This document shows positions 7,196 to 14,571 of a DNA stretch of 25,397 nucleotides, in pieces. Position 1 is the first letter of the stretch. Every line of letters starts with the position of its first letter. Location of the stretch: the NCBI GenBank assembly GCA_009775605.1, contig VSPV01000025.1:1-25397 (forward strand), in the 5' to 3' direction. The DNA comes from Paramuribaculum sp. (GTDB lineage: Bacteria; Bacteroidota; Bacteroidia; Bacteroidales; Muribaculaceae). The position numbers and the translations under genes were made by a program. Under the pieces are notes generated by a model that had not been told where the DNA came from, did no database searches, and saw only the letters and a list, made by a program, of their open reading frames with translations.

Positions 7196-7597
7196 ATGGA
7201 TCGTGATATTTTAAAATCGATTGTGGCGTTTCTCATCACAGCCGCCGCGATACTCGGCCCCACTTTGCTCGAGTGGATCAAGCGCAGGATGAAGGCTGAT
7301 ATCCGACGCAACACCCCTGTGCCTCCACAGCTCTCGCGCATGAATAAAAAGGCTGCTGAACTTTCCTCGGCAACCAAAGCAAAGCCCTCTGACCATCGCG
7401 AGGCAATGCACCGCGCGTCCGAAAAGGAAACGGCCCGTGTCTTTCCCGAGGCCGATTCCATGGCACCGCCAATGAGCACTGAGCCCGAAGCTCCTACGCC
7501 ACAGAAAACAGCTCCCGCTCCCACGCCGGTCAACACCCGGGCCGCAGCTCTGCGCCGCGCGGTGATAGCCGCCGAGGTGCTGCAGCGTAAATTCTGA
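7196..7597 (+). CDS. Small single-span membrane protein of unknown function
   Basis: This 133-residue protein has an N-terminal hydrophobic helix (about residues 7-24, IVAFLITAAAILGPTLL) followed by a basic stretch (KRRMK), which suggests an N-out anchored protein with a cytosolic tail. Residues 65-110 are rich in Pro, Ala, Glu and Thr and probably disordered. The C-terminus LRRAVIAAEVLQRKF is a compact helix of a kind I recognise from other small Bacteroidales hypothetical proteins. It has a strong promoter and lies 55 bases before the CoA-transferase gene, with no obvious promoter between them, so they may be cotranscribed. The composition fits a real gene, but no function can be assigned. 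Confidence 0.75.
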   Translation: MDRDILKSIVAFLITAAAILGPTLLEWIKRRMKADIRRNTPVPPQLSRMNKKAAELSSATKAKPSDHREAMHRASEKETARVFPEADSMAPPMSTEPEAPTPQKTAPAPTPVNTRAAALRRAVIAAEVLQRKF

Positions 7598-7652
7598 CTG
7601 CCGCCTGTATCCATGAAAATAACCTTAACACAAAAAATATAAACGCAATAAT

Positions 7653-9149
7653 ATGGCTTTCCCAATTCTCACGGCACAAGAAGCTGCCGAACTGATCAAT
7701 CACGATGACAATGTGGGATTTTCCGGTTTCACCGCCTCCGGTTCTCCCAAGGTTGTCCCCGAAGCTCTCGCCGCCCGTGCCGAAAAGCTTCATGCCGAAG
7801 GCAAACCATTTAAGATAAACATCTTTACCGGAGCCTCCACCAACCGTTGGGCCGACGGCGCCCTGGCCAACGCCAACGCCATCAACCGCCGCACTCCCTA
7901 TCAGAACACCCCCGACCTGCGCAAGCGCATCAACAGCCACGACGCACATTATTTCGACCTCCATCTCTCCGAGCTGGCCCAGAAATTCCGCTACGGCTTC
8001 TATGGCGACCTTGATGTGGCCATTCTTGAAGTTGCCGAGGTGATGGACAACGGCGAGGTTGTGCTCGGCACCGGCGTGGGCAACGTGCCCACATTCGTGA
8101 GCCGCGCCAAGAAGGTGATTCTCGAGCTCAACGAAGTGCTCCCCAAGACCCTCTACGGTCTCCACGACATCTATCTGCCTCTGGATCCCCCCGAACGCCG
8201 CGAGATACCCATATTCAAGCCCAGCGACCGCATAGGCCATCCCACTGTGAAAATCGACCCCGAAAAGATAGTGGCCGTGGTTCACAGCAAGCGCTACGAC
8301 GGCATAAAGGGATTCACCGCCCTCGACGACACCACGCTGCAGATCGGTGCCAACGTCTGCAACTTCCTTGTCTCCGAGCTTAAGGCCGGCCGTCTGCCCA
8401 AGTCGTTCCTTCCCATCCAGTCAGGTGTGGGCAACGTGGCCAACGCAGTGCTGTTCGGTCTTGGTGACGCCGAGGAGATTCCCCAGTTCGAGATGTATAC
8501 CGAGGTGATACAGGATGCCGTGATAGAACTGATGAAGATGGGCAAATGCAAATTCGGCTCCACCTGCTCGCTCACTCTCAGCGACGCCACCGAGGCCGAA
8601 GTGCTCGGTAACCTTGAGTTCTTCCGCGACAAGCTCGTGTGCCGTCCCTCCGAGATATCAAACAACCCCGAGGTAATACGCCGCTTGGGTGTCATTGCCA
8701 TGAACACGGCTCTGGAGGCCGACATATTCGGCAACATCAACTCCACCCACGTGGTAGGCACCAAGATGATGAACGGCATAGGCGGTTCGGGCGACTTCAC
8801 CCGCAACGGCTACCTTTCCATTTTCTCCTGCCCCTCCGTCACCAAAGGCGGCGTGATAAGCAACATCGTGCCTATGGTATCGCATGTGGACCATTCGGAA
8901 CACTCCGTCGACATCATCGTGACCGAACAGGGTGTTGCCGACCTCCGCGGCAAGGATCCGGTGCAGCGTGCCTACGAAATCATCAACAACTGCGCCCATC
9001 CCGCCTACCGTCCTCTGCTGCTCGAATATCTCAAGCTCGGCAAAGGCGGACAGACTCCCCACTCGCTTGAAGCCGCATTCGCATTCCATGTGGCATTCAA
9101 GGAGTCAGGCGACATGAGCAAGGTCGACTGGAGCCGCTACGGGTTCTGA
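7653..9149 (+). CDS. Succinate/acetate CoA-transferase (acetyl-CoA hydrolase/transferase family)
   Basis: This 498-residue class I CoA-transferase of the AarC/Cat1/Ach1 type exchanges CoA between short acyl-CoAs (succinyl-, acetyl- or propionyl-CoA) and free acids in the cytosol. The N-terminal glycine motif GFSGFTASGSPK, the TGAS segment, SGVGNVANAV, and MYTEV with the probable catalytic glutamate at residue 284 are all present, as is the C-terminal GGSGDFTRNGYLSIF motif. The length matches the succinate CoA-transferase subgroup. In Bacteroidales such an enzyme would recycle CoA from propionyl-CoA to succinate, which fits a genome that also encodes MeaB. It follows the small membrane protein gene by 55 bases. 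The precise acyl donor is not decided by the sequence. Confidence 0.93.
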   Translation: MAFPILTAQEAAELINHDDNVGFSGFTASGSPKVVPEALAARAEKLHAEGKPFKINIFTGASTNRWADGALANANAINRRTPYQNTPDLRKRINSHDAHYFDLHLSELAQKFRYGFYGDLDVAILEVAEVMDNGEVVLGTGVGNVPTFVSRAKKVILELNEVLPKTLYGLHDIYLPLDPPERREIPIFKPSDRIGHPTVKIDPEKIVAVVHSKRYDGIKGFTALDDTTLQIGANVCNFLVSELKAGRLPKSFLPIQSGVGNVANAVLFGLGDAEEIPQFEMYTEVIQDAVIELMKMGKCKFGSTCSLTLSDATEAEVLGNLEFFRDKLVCRPSEISNNPEVIRRLGVIAMNTALEADIFGNINSTHVVGTKMMNGIGGSGDFTRNGYLSIFSCPSVTKGGVISNIVPMVSHVDHSEHSVDIIVTEQGVADLRGKDPVQRAYEIINNCAHPAYRPLLLEYLKLGKGGQTPHSLEAAFAFHVAFKESGDMSKVDWSRYGF

Positions 9150-9179
9150 TTCCACTCCGTTAATTCAAATTACCTATAC

Positions 9180-9212
9180 TGAGGGCGCGCATTCACGTGA
9201 TGTGCGCCCTCA
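9180..9212 (+). terminator. Terminator-like hairpin after the CoA-transferase gene
   Basis: A 13-bp stem with one G-T wobble, 9180-9192 with 9200-9212 (GAGGGCGC pairing with GCGCCCTC), encloses a seven-base loop 31 bases after the stop codon. It lacks a T-run, so it may act as a transcript-end stabiliser or a factor-dependent terminator. Confidence 0.6.
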
Positions 9213-9255
9213 ACGTGTATTGGTGCGGGACGTTAGCGAGGATTTTTTAACACAA

Positions 9256-9289
9256 ATTGGTTCTATTTGCAATAGTTTGTGTAAATTTG
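9256..9289 (+). promoter_or_regulatory. Probable promoter of the subtilisin-like protease gene
   Basis: TAAATTTG at 9282-9289 matches TAnnTTTG exactly. ATTG at 9256-9259, 22 bp upstream, is the best -33 candidate. Transcription would start near 9294, leaving about 40 bases to the ATG at 9334. Confidence 0.62.
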
Positions 9290-9333
9290 AAGCCAATAAT
9301 CCAATTTGACGGTTTAATCCAACTTGAAGGCGC

Positions 9334-11589
9334 ATGAAGAAACTTCTACTCCCGATTTCACTTCTCATTCTGGGCATGATGCCGGCGGCAGCTCAGAAAA
9401 TCAATCCCAAAGGCCGCATAATCCTCGAGGAGATACGCATGTCGCGTACCGACCCATCGATGCAGAGCACTCTCTCCGTAAAGCCCGGCGAACAGGTGCG
9501 CGCTCTCATCACGCTTAACCCCGGCTACGGCCCGTCGGCGCTTACCTCCACGGGATTCGTCGAGGTTACAGCCGTCTTAGGCGATATCTGTGTGGCCGTT
9601 TTCCCCATTGAGCTCGCCGAGAAAGTAGCCGACCTCCAGGAGGTGAAGTCCGTGAGCTTCGGCGACGAGCTGCGCCCCACGCTTGACTTCGCCCGCCCCT
9701 CGGGAAAAGTCGATGAAGTGCAGAACGGATTCGCCTACAACGGTCAGACCGTGAGCTTCGACGGCACAGGCGTGGTGCTCGGAATGATGGATATTGGTCT
9801 GGAACCCAATCATGTCAACTTCAAGAACAGCGACGGCAGCACACGCATACAGCGCGCATGGCATTTCAAAGGTCAGGACGGCACAGACGTTACGGAATAT
9901 ACAGCTTCCAATATGCGCTCCTTCACCACTGACACCGAGAAGGAAACCCACGGCACGCATGTGGCCGGCATAATGGCTGGTGGCTATAAAGGCACCGGCA
10001 CAGTGGCTTCCGTCAATGTACCCGAAGTTCCTCCTACAGGATTGACTTCAAAAAATTTTAGTGTCGGGCAAATGAACGTGCCCTTCTACGGAGTTGCGAC
10101 CAATTCCGATCTCGCACTTGCAGTCGGAAATCTCTCCACTCCCAATATCATACAGGCTGTAAGCAATATCATCACCTACGCTGAATCGCAGAACAAGCCC
10201 GTGACCGTCAATCTGTCGCTCGGAAGCAACAGCGGCCCGCATGACGGAACCGATTCCTACTCCAAGGCTCTCTCTGAGCTTGGCAAGCGGGGCATTATAG
10301 TGATGGCCGCAGGCAACGAGGGCGACCAGGATATCTCCATCAAGAAAACCCTCAGTTCCTCGGGCAACGATGCGTATCTGCGTACTTTCCCATACGCGCC
10401 CACTGTCGACAAAGTAGTCCTTCCTATCAGCGGCTACGTCGACCTCTGGGGTTCCGACAATTCTGTTGTGACATTATCCGTAGGTCTATATTCATTCTCG
10501 ACCCGAAAGTTCACTCCCGTTTTCACTCTCAACGGCCCCGATCAGCAAGGAACCACCGCAAACAAAACCGCTTTCACATCGGAATACAGCGGCTCAGTTG
10601 TCGCAGTCTCCGGTGTCGACGAGAACAACAACCGCTATGAGGTGATGATGAAGTTCAACAACGTAAGCCGCAAATCAACGGCCACTCAGTATATCGCCAT
10701 AGAAGCTACCGGCCGAAGCGGAAACACGTTGTATCTCTACGGCAACGACAGCGCCATTTTCTCCAACCGTGGAGGAGGCAATTCGTCCACAGCCACTGGC
10801 TTCACAAAAGGAAATCCCAACAATTCCATTAGCGACGCATGCTGCGCTTCCAATGTTATTTCGGTAGGTTCTTATAACACCCGCAATATATGGGGCGTCT
10901 TATATAACAACGATGAAGGAAATGTATACGGCTTCAACGGGTCATTCCCTATTGGCGAAATTTCCGGATTCTCAAGCTACGGCACATCGTTCCAGGGCAC
11001 GAAACTGCCTCTGGTATGCGCTCCCGGCGCTGGAATCGTATCGAGTGTCAACCGCTATAACGTTGCGGCAGAAGGCTCGGAGATACTGATGTCGGCCAAA
11101 GCCGCCAACGGCGTGTTCACCGATTACTGGGGAGAACTGCAAGGCACCTCGATGGCATGCCCGTTTGTGACAGGCACAGTGGGTCTGTGGCTGCAGGCCG
11201 ACCCGGCGCTCACATTCGCACAGGTACTCGAGACCATAAACAAGAGCTCAGTGGCCCAGACATCCGCCCCCGAAAGATGGGGCGCGGGAAAAATCGACGC
11301 CTTAGCAGGCATTAAATATGTGCTCGACAAGAAAGCCGCCATCGGCAGCGTGTTTGAGGACGAGGACCAGCGCCTTGTGCTCACTCCCGGCTCAGGCAGC
11401 TGCAACGTATATGTGGCCGGTGCATCGCACATGACCCTCAGCCTCGTCGACCTCCAGGGACGCGCGCTACGCACAATCGAGGTTTCGGGCGACAACGCCG
11501 ACATATCCACCGACGGCCTCACAGGCATCTACGTGGTGGAGGCAGTGACCGACCTCGGACGCTTCGCCCGCAAGGCCGTGCTCCGATAA
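9334..11589 (+). CDS. Secreted subtilisin-like S8 serine protease with T9SS-like C-terminal domain
   Basis: This 751-residue protein has a Sec signal peptide (cleavage after PAAA at about residue 20). A region of about 120 residues before the catalytic domain may act as a pro-domain. The S8 triad is intact: Asp153 (GMMDIGLEPNH), His206 (THGTHVAG) and Ser606 (GTSMACP), with the oxyanion asparagine at 328 (AAGNEGD). About 275 residues separate Asn328 and Ser606, implying an inserted beta-rich domain within the catalytic fold. The last 65 or so residues (LSLVDLQGRALRTIEV, then GLTGIYVVEA and KAVLR) resemble the type A sorting domain of type IX secretion cargo. It is probably surface-attached or released and degrades protein substrates. 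It is monocistronic, with its own promoter. Confidence 0.93.
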   Translation: MKKLLLPISLLILGMMPAAAQKINPKGRIILEEIRMSRTDPSMQSTLSVKPGEQVRALITLNPGYGPSALTSTGFVEVTAVLGDICVAVFPIELAEKVADLQEVKSVSFGDELRPTLDFARPSGKVDEVQNGFAYNGQTVSFDGTGVVLGMMDIGLEPNHVNFKNSDGSTRIQRAWHFKGQDGTDVTEYTASNMRSFTTDTEKETHGTHVAGIMAGGYKGTGTVASVNVPEVPPTGLTSKNFSVGQMNVPFYGVATNSDLALAVGNLSTPNIIQAVSNIITYAESQNKPVTVNLSLGSNSGPHDGTDSYSKALSELGKRGIIVMAAGNEGDQDISIKKTLSSSGNDAYLRTFPYAPTVDKVVLPISGYVDLWGSDNSVVTLSVGLYSFSTRKFTPVFTLNGPDQQGTTANKTAFTSEYSGSVVAVSGVDENNNRYEVMMKFNNVSRKSTATQYIAIEATGRSGNTLYLYGNDSAIFSNRGGGNSSTATGFTKGNPNNSISDACCASNVISVGSYNTRNIWGVLYNNDEGNVYGFNGSFPIGEISGFSSYGTSFQGTKLPLVCAPGAGIVSSVNRYNVAAEGSEILMSAKAANGVFTDYWGELQGTSMACPFVTGTVGLWLQADPALTFAQVLETINKSSVAQTSAPERWGAGKIDALAGIKYVLDKKAAIGSVFEDEDQRLVLTPGSGSCNVYVAGASHMTLSLVDLQGRALRTIEVSGDNADISTDGLTGIYVVEAVTDLGRFARKAVLR

Positions 11590-11620
11590 TCGGCAACCGA
11601 TTAAATCGCTTATTAAAAAT

Positions 11621-11702
11621 GTAGGGATGCTCCCCGGAGCATCCGCTGAAAATATATACATACTCTCATTCATCCTACGGATGCACCGGGGTGCATCCCT
11701 AC
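11621..11702. repeat. Inverted pair of REP-like palindromes
   Basis: Two 25-base elements, at 11621-11645 and 11678-11702, are inverted copies of each other apart from two positions. Each is itself a hairpin with 9-bp arms: GGATGCTCC with GGAGCATCC in the first, GGATGCACC with GGTGCATCC in the second. The two differences fall on paired positions of the stem (T-A replaced by A-T), so pairing is preserved. The 32-base spacer is AT-rich. The arrangement resembles bacterial REP/BIME elements that are mobilised by RAYT (TnpA-REP) proteins. It lies between the protease gene and DUF4494, where it may also act as a transcript end. The flanks, 11590-11620 and 11703-11767, show no clear promoter. Confidence 0.8.
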
Positions 11703-11767
11703 CCATCGGACAACTGCATGGCTGGGGCAAATGGATGAACGATAACTAATGTAAAGAAAAACAGACA

Positions 11768-12253
11768 ATGGCAAACTGGTTTGAATGTAAAGTCCGCTAC
11801 GACAAAATGATGGAAAACGGGGTAGTAAAGAAAGTCAACGAACCCTATCTGGTCGACGCCCTGTCGTTCACAGAGGCCGAGGCCCGCATCATCGAGGAGC
11901 AGACACCCTTCATATCCGGCGACTTCTCTGTGAGCGCCGTGAAACGCACCAAAATTTCCGAAATATTCCGCGACGACAGCGCCGACAAATGGTATCTGGC
12001 CAAGGTGGCGTTCATAACCATCGACGAGAAGACAGCCGTGGAGAAACGCTCAGTCACCACCATGCTTGTGGCCGGCAGAGACTTCAAGGGCGCATACGAA
12101 AACTTCAATGAAGGCATGAAAGGAACGCTGGCCGATTTCGACCTCGTGTCGCTATCCGAGACACCCATAATGGATGTCTACGCCGCCAATCTTTCAGGCA
12201 AGCATCCGTCGGCCCCCACAGCGGCCGAAGTTGTGGCTAAAGAAGCCGAATGA
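11768..12253 (+). CDS. DUF4494 family protein
   Basis: This 161-residue soluble protein matches the Bacteroidota-specific DUF4494 family: an N-terminal WFECKVRYDKMMENG, then VNEPYLVDALSFTEAE, and a central WYLAKVAFITIDEKT segment. No signal peptide or membrane helix is seen. The function is unknown. Its TGA overlaps the ATG of yggS as ATGA, so translation of the two is probably coupled and the protein may share a physiological role with PLP homeostasis, which is inference from position only. No good promoter was found between the REP-like pair and the gene. The C-terminal 20 residues are Ala/Glu-rich and probably disordered. Confidence 0.87.
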   Translation: MANWFECKVRYDKMMENGVVKKVNEPYLVDALSFTEAEARIIEEQTPFISGDFSVSAVKRTKISEIFRDDSADKWYLAKVAFITIDEKTAVEKRSVTTMLVAGRDFKGAYENFNEGMKGTLADFDLVSLSETPIMDVYAANLSGKHPSAPTAAEVVAKEAE

Positions 12254-12963
12254 TGGCAGCTGACACGATAGCGGGACGCCTTGAGGCGGTGCGCCGCGAG
12301 CTTCCGCCGGAAGTGGAGCTGGTGGCGGTGTCGAAATTCCATCCCATGTCGGCTCTTGCCGAAGCCTACGGAGCCGGACAGCGCGTGTTCGGCGAAAGCC
12401 GGGTGCAGGAGCTGAAATCGAAGGTAGCCGCCACCCTCGCAGGCGAAATGGCTCCGGGAGCACCGGTGCCCGATGATGTGCGCTGGCATTTCATCGGTCA
12501 TCTTCAACGCAATAAGGTGCGGCAGCTGCTTGCGCTGCGTCCCGCGCTGATAGAGAGTGTGGATTCCACGGAACTGCTGGAGCTTATTGACTCGGAAGCC
12601 GCCCGGCTGGGCATAGTGCAGCCCGTGCTGCTTCAGGCCCATGTGGCGCGGGAGGAAACCAAGACCGGCTTCAGCCCCGAGGAGATGCTTGAATACTTCA
12701 CAGCGCGGAAATTCGAGAATCTCCGCGCCACGCATATCTGCGGGCTGATGGGAATGGCCTCCAACACCGACGATACGGAGCGTGTGCGCCATGACTTCGC
12801 CACACTGCGCGACCTCAAGCGGCAGATCGAGGCCCTGTGTCCCGACCTGCGAGGATTTTCCACCCTGAGCATGGGCATGAGCCACGACCGCGGCATCGCC
12901 GTGGAGGAGGGTTCGACCATGGTGAGGATAGGCACCGACATATTCGGGGAGCGCGAATACTGA
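12250..12963 (+). CDS. yggS: YggS/PROSC-type pyridoxal phosphate homeostasis protein
   Basis: This 237-residue single-domain protein has the alanine racemase N-terminal TIM-barrel fold and binds pyridoxal 5'-phosphate without known catalysis. It helps balance PLP and linked amino acid pools. Motifs are VAVSKFHP with the PLP lysine at residue 29, FGESRVQE, WHFIGHLQRNK, ICGLMGMA and the phosphate-binding LSMGMSHD. The gene opens with two consecutive ATG codons at 12250 and 12253. The first overlaps the DUF4494 stop codon and is chosen because coupled starts of this form are typical, but the second is equally possible and would remove only one residue. Confidence 0.95.
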   Translation: MMAADTIAGRLEAVRRELPPEVELVAVSKFHPMSALAEAYGAGQRVFGESRVQELKSKVAATLAGEMAPGAPVPDDVRWHFIGHLQRNKVRQLLALRPALIESVDSTELLELIDSEAARLGIVQPVLLQAHVAREETKTGFSPEEMLEYFTARKFENLRATHICGLMGMASNTDDTERVRHDFATLRDLKRQIEALCPDLRGFSTLSMGMSHDRGIAVEEGSTMVRIGTDIFGEREY

Positions 12964-13091
12964 GCTTTGAAGAAACTGACCTTCACCCAAAAATCCAAAA
13001 AATAAGCGCCAAAAGCGGCACATATTATAAAAATTCGCTAATTTTAAGGCTTGAAACAATAATCAACTAAACATAAACCAATCTTTTTATC

Positions 13092-14429
13092 ATGAGTAAC
13101 CAGTCAAAACAATGGGGAGCCATCATAATAATGATAGCCCTCTTTGCCATGATTGCCTTCGTGACAAACCTTTGCTCACCCATGGCGGTCATAGTCAAGA
13201 ACCAGTTCGGCGCTTCCAACCTGGAATCGCAGATAGGCAACTACGGAAACTTTATCGCTTACCTCATCATGGGTATCCCCTCCGGAATGCTCATTAAGAA
13301 ATTCGGATATAAGAAGACCGCCATGCTCGCCCTCATCGTGGGCATCGTGGGCATCTTCGTTCAGTGGATGAGCGGTTGGGAAAGCATGGAAAAAGCAGCT
13401 TTCGCCGTTTATCTGGTAGGTGCGTTCATCGGCGGCTTCTGCATGTGCATGCTCAACACCGTTGTTAACCCCATGCTCAACATCCTCGGTGGCGGCGGCA
13501 ACAAAGGCAATCAGCTCATCCAGATAGGCGGTGTGTTCAACAGCGCCGCAGCTGTGGCCGTCTACATCCTCATGGGCGCTCTCATCGGCGATGCCGCCAA
13601 AGCCCACGTGGCCGACGCCACTCCGGCTCTGTTCATAGCTGGCGGCGTGTTCATCGTTGCGTTCTTCGTGATCATGTTCACCCACATCGATGAGCCCAAA
13701 CAGGCTGCTCCCGCAAAGAAAAACGGCCCGAAAGACCCCCACAGCGCCTTCTCGTTCCGTCACTTCCGCCTCGGCATCCTCGCCATCTTCCTTTACATGG
13801 GCGTTGAGGTAGGCACCCCCACCTACATTCTCCAGTATCTTACCTCCGCTCCCGACGCAGCCACTCCCGGCTTCGGAATGGACGCCAACATCGTAGGCCA
13901 GATCGTGGCAATCTACTGGCTCCTCATGCTCGTGGGCCGCTTCATCGGCGGTTCCATCGGCGGCAAGGTAAGCTCCCGCGCTATGATCACGGTAGCCGCT
14001 TCGCTGGCTGTAGCCCTCACAGCATTCGGCATGTTCGCTCCCACCACCTGGCGTGTCAACGTTCCCGGTATCGACTGGGCCAACGTAAGCATGATCTGGG
14101 CTGAGGTTCCCGTGGGCATCTTCGCATTCATCCTCATCGGTCTGTGCACCTCCGTGATGTGGGGCGGTATCTTCAACATGGCTGTTGAAGGTCTCGGCAA
14201 GTACACCTCCATCGCTTCCGGCGCGTTCATGACCATGGTATTCGGCTGCGCCGTGATGGTTGCCCTCCAGGGCTGGATCGCCGACATCGCCGGCAGCTAC
14301 CTGATAAGCTACTGGGTAGTTCTCGGCTGCGCCGCCTACATCCTCTTCTACGCCCTCATCGGTTCCAAGAACGTCAACACCGACATAAAGGTGGAAGAAG
14401 AAGCCACCCAGGTGCTCGATGCAATCTGA
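13092..14429 (+). CDS. MFS sugar transporter, fucose:H+ symporter (FHS) type
   Basis: This 445-residue polytopic inner-membrane protein has around twelve hydrophobic segments. The segment containing NTVVNPMLNILGG and then GNQLIQIGGVFNSAAA, together with the early GNYGNFIAYLIMGIPSGML, resembles FucP/GluP-type FHS transporters (fucose, glucose or galactose with protons). A hydrophilic loop near residues 200-218 with several lysines separates the two halves. Substrate cannot be decided. The 128-base upstream region contains only a weak -7-like TAATTTTA at 13039-13046 with no -33 partner. The gene is closed by a terminator at 14472-14515, and the next gene, a transketolase, has its own promoter, so they are separate units. 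Confidence 0.9.
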   Translation: MSNQSKQWGAIIIMIALFAMIAFVTNLCSPMAVIVKNQFGASNLESQIGNYGNFIAYLIMGIPSGMLIKKFGYKKTAMLALIVGIVGIFVQWMSGWESMEKAAFAVYLVGAFIGGFCMCMLNTVVNPMLNILGGGGNKGNQLIQIGGVFNSAAAVAVYILMGALIGDAAKAHVADATPALFIAGGVFIVAFFVIMFTHIDEPKQAAPAKKNGPKDPHSAFSFRHFRLGILAIFLYMGVEVGTPTYILQYLTSAPDAATPGFGMDANIVGQIVAIYWLLMLVGRFIGGSIGGKVSSRAMITVAASLAVALTAFGMFAPTTWRVNVPGIDWANVSMIWAEVPVGIFAFILIGLCTSVMWGGIFNMAVEGLGKYTSIASGAFMTMVFGCAVMVALQGWIADIAGSYLISYWVVLGCAAYILFYALIGSKNVNTDIKVEEEATQVLDAI

Positions 14430-14471
14430 TCTCAATTGAAAAAACAGCGGCGCTGAAAGCCGCATGAACCC

Positions 14472-14515
14472 TCCGCCCCGGCCCATTAAATGATGAGCCG
14501 GGGCGGAATTTGTGT
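14472..14515 (+). terminator. Intrinsic terminator after the sugar transporter gene
   Basis: An 11-bp stem, TCCGCCCCGGC at 14472-14482 with GCCGGGGCGGA at 14497-14507, is followed by a T-rich tract. A smaller hairpin, GCGGC/GCCGC at 14447-14463, precedes it. Confidence 0.85.
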
Positions 14516-14520
14516 ATGGT

Positions 14521-14552
14521 TTTGTTTATGATGATGCAAATGAGTAATTTTG
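14521..14552 (+). promoter_or_regulatory. Consensus promoter of the transketolase gene
   Basis: TTTG at 14521-14524 and TAATTTTG at 14545-14552 are exactly 20 bp apart, the best promoter in the window. The predicted start near 14557 leaves a very short leader of about 15 bases before the ATG at 14572. Confidence 0.87.
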
Positions 14553-14571
14553 CAGCAAAATACCCCACGAA

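Noticed and set aside
1378..9149. MeaB and the CoA-transferase as a dedicated propionate gene cluster
   Set aside because: They lie on opposite strands about 5 kb apart with unrelated genes between, and no mutase, epimerase or decarboxylase gene is present; the link is metabolic only.
13176..14486. Long minus-strand open frame across the sugar transporter gene
   Set aside because: It is the complement of a clear membrane transporter, has a composition dominated by His, Glu and Gly, and has no family features; GC-rich codon bias opens such antisense frames.
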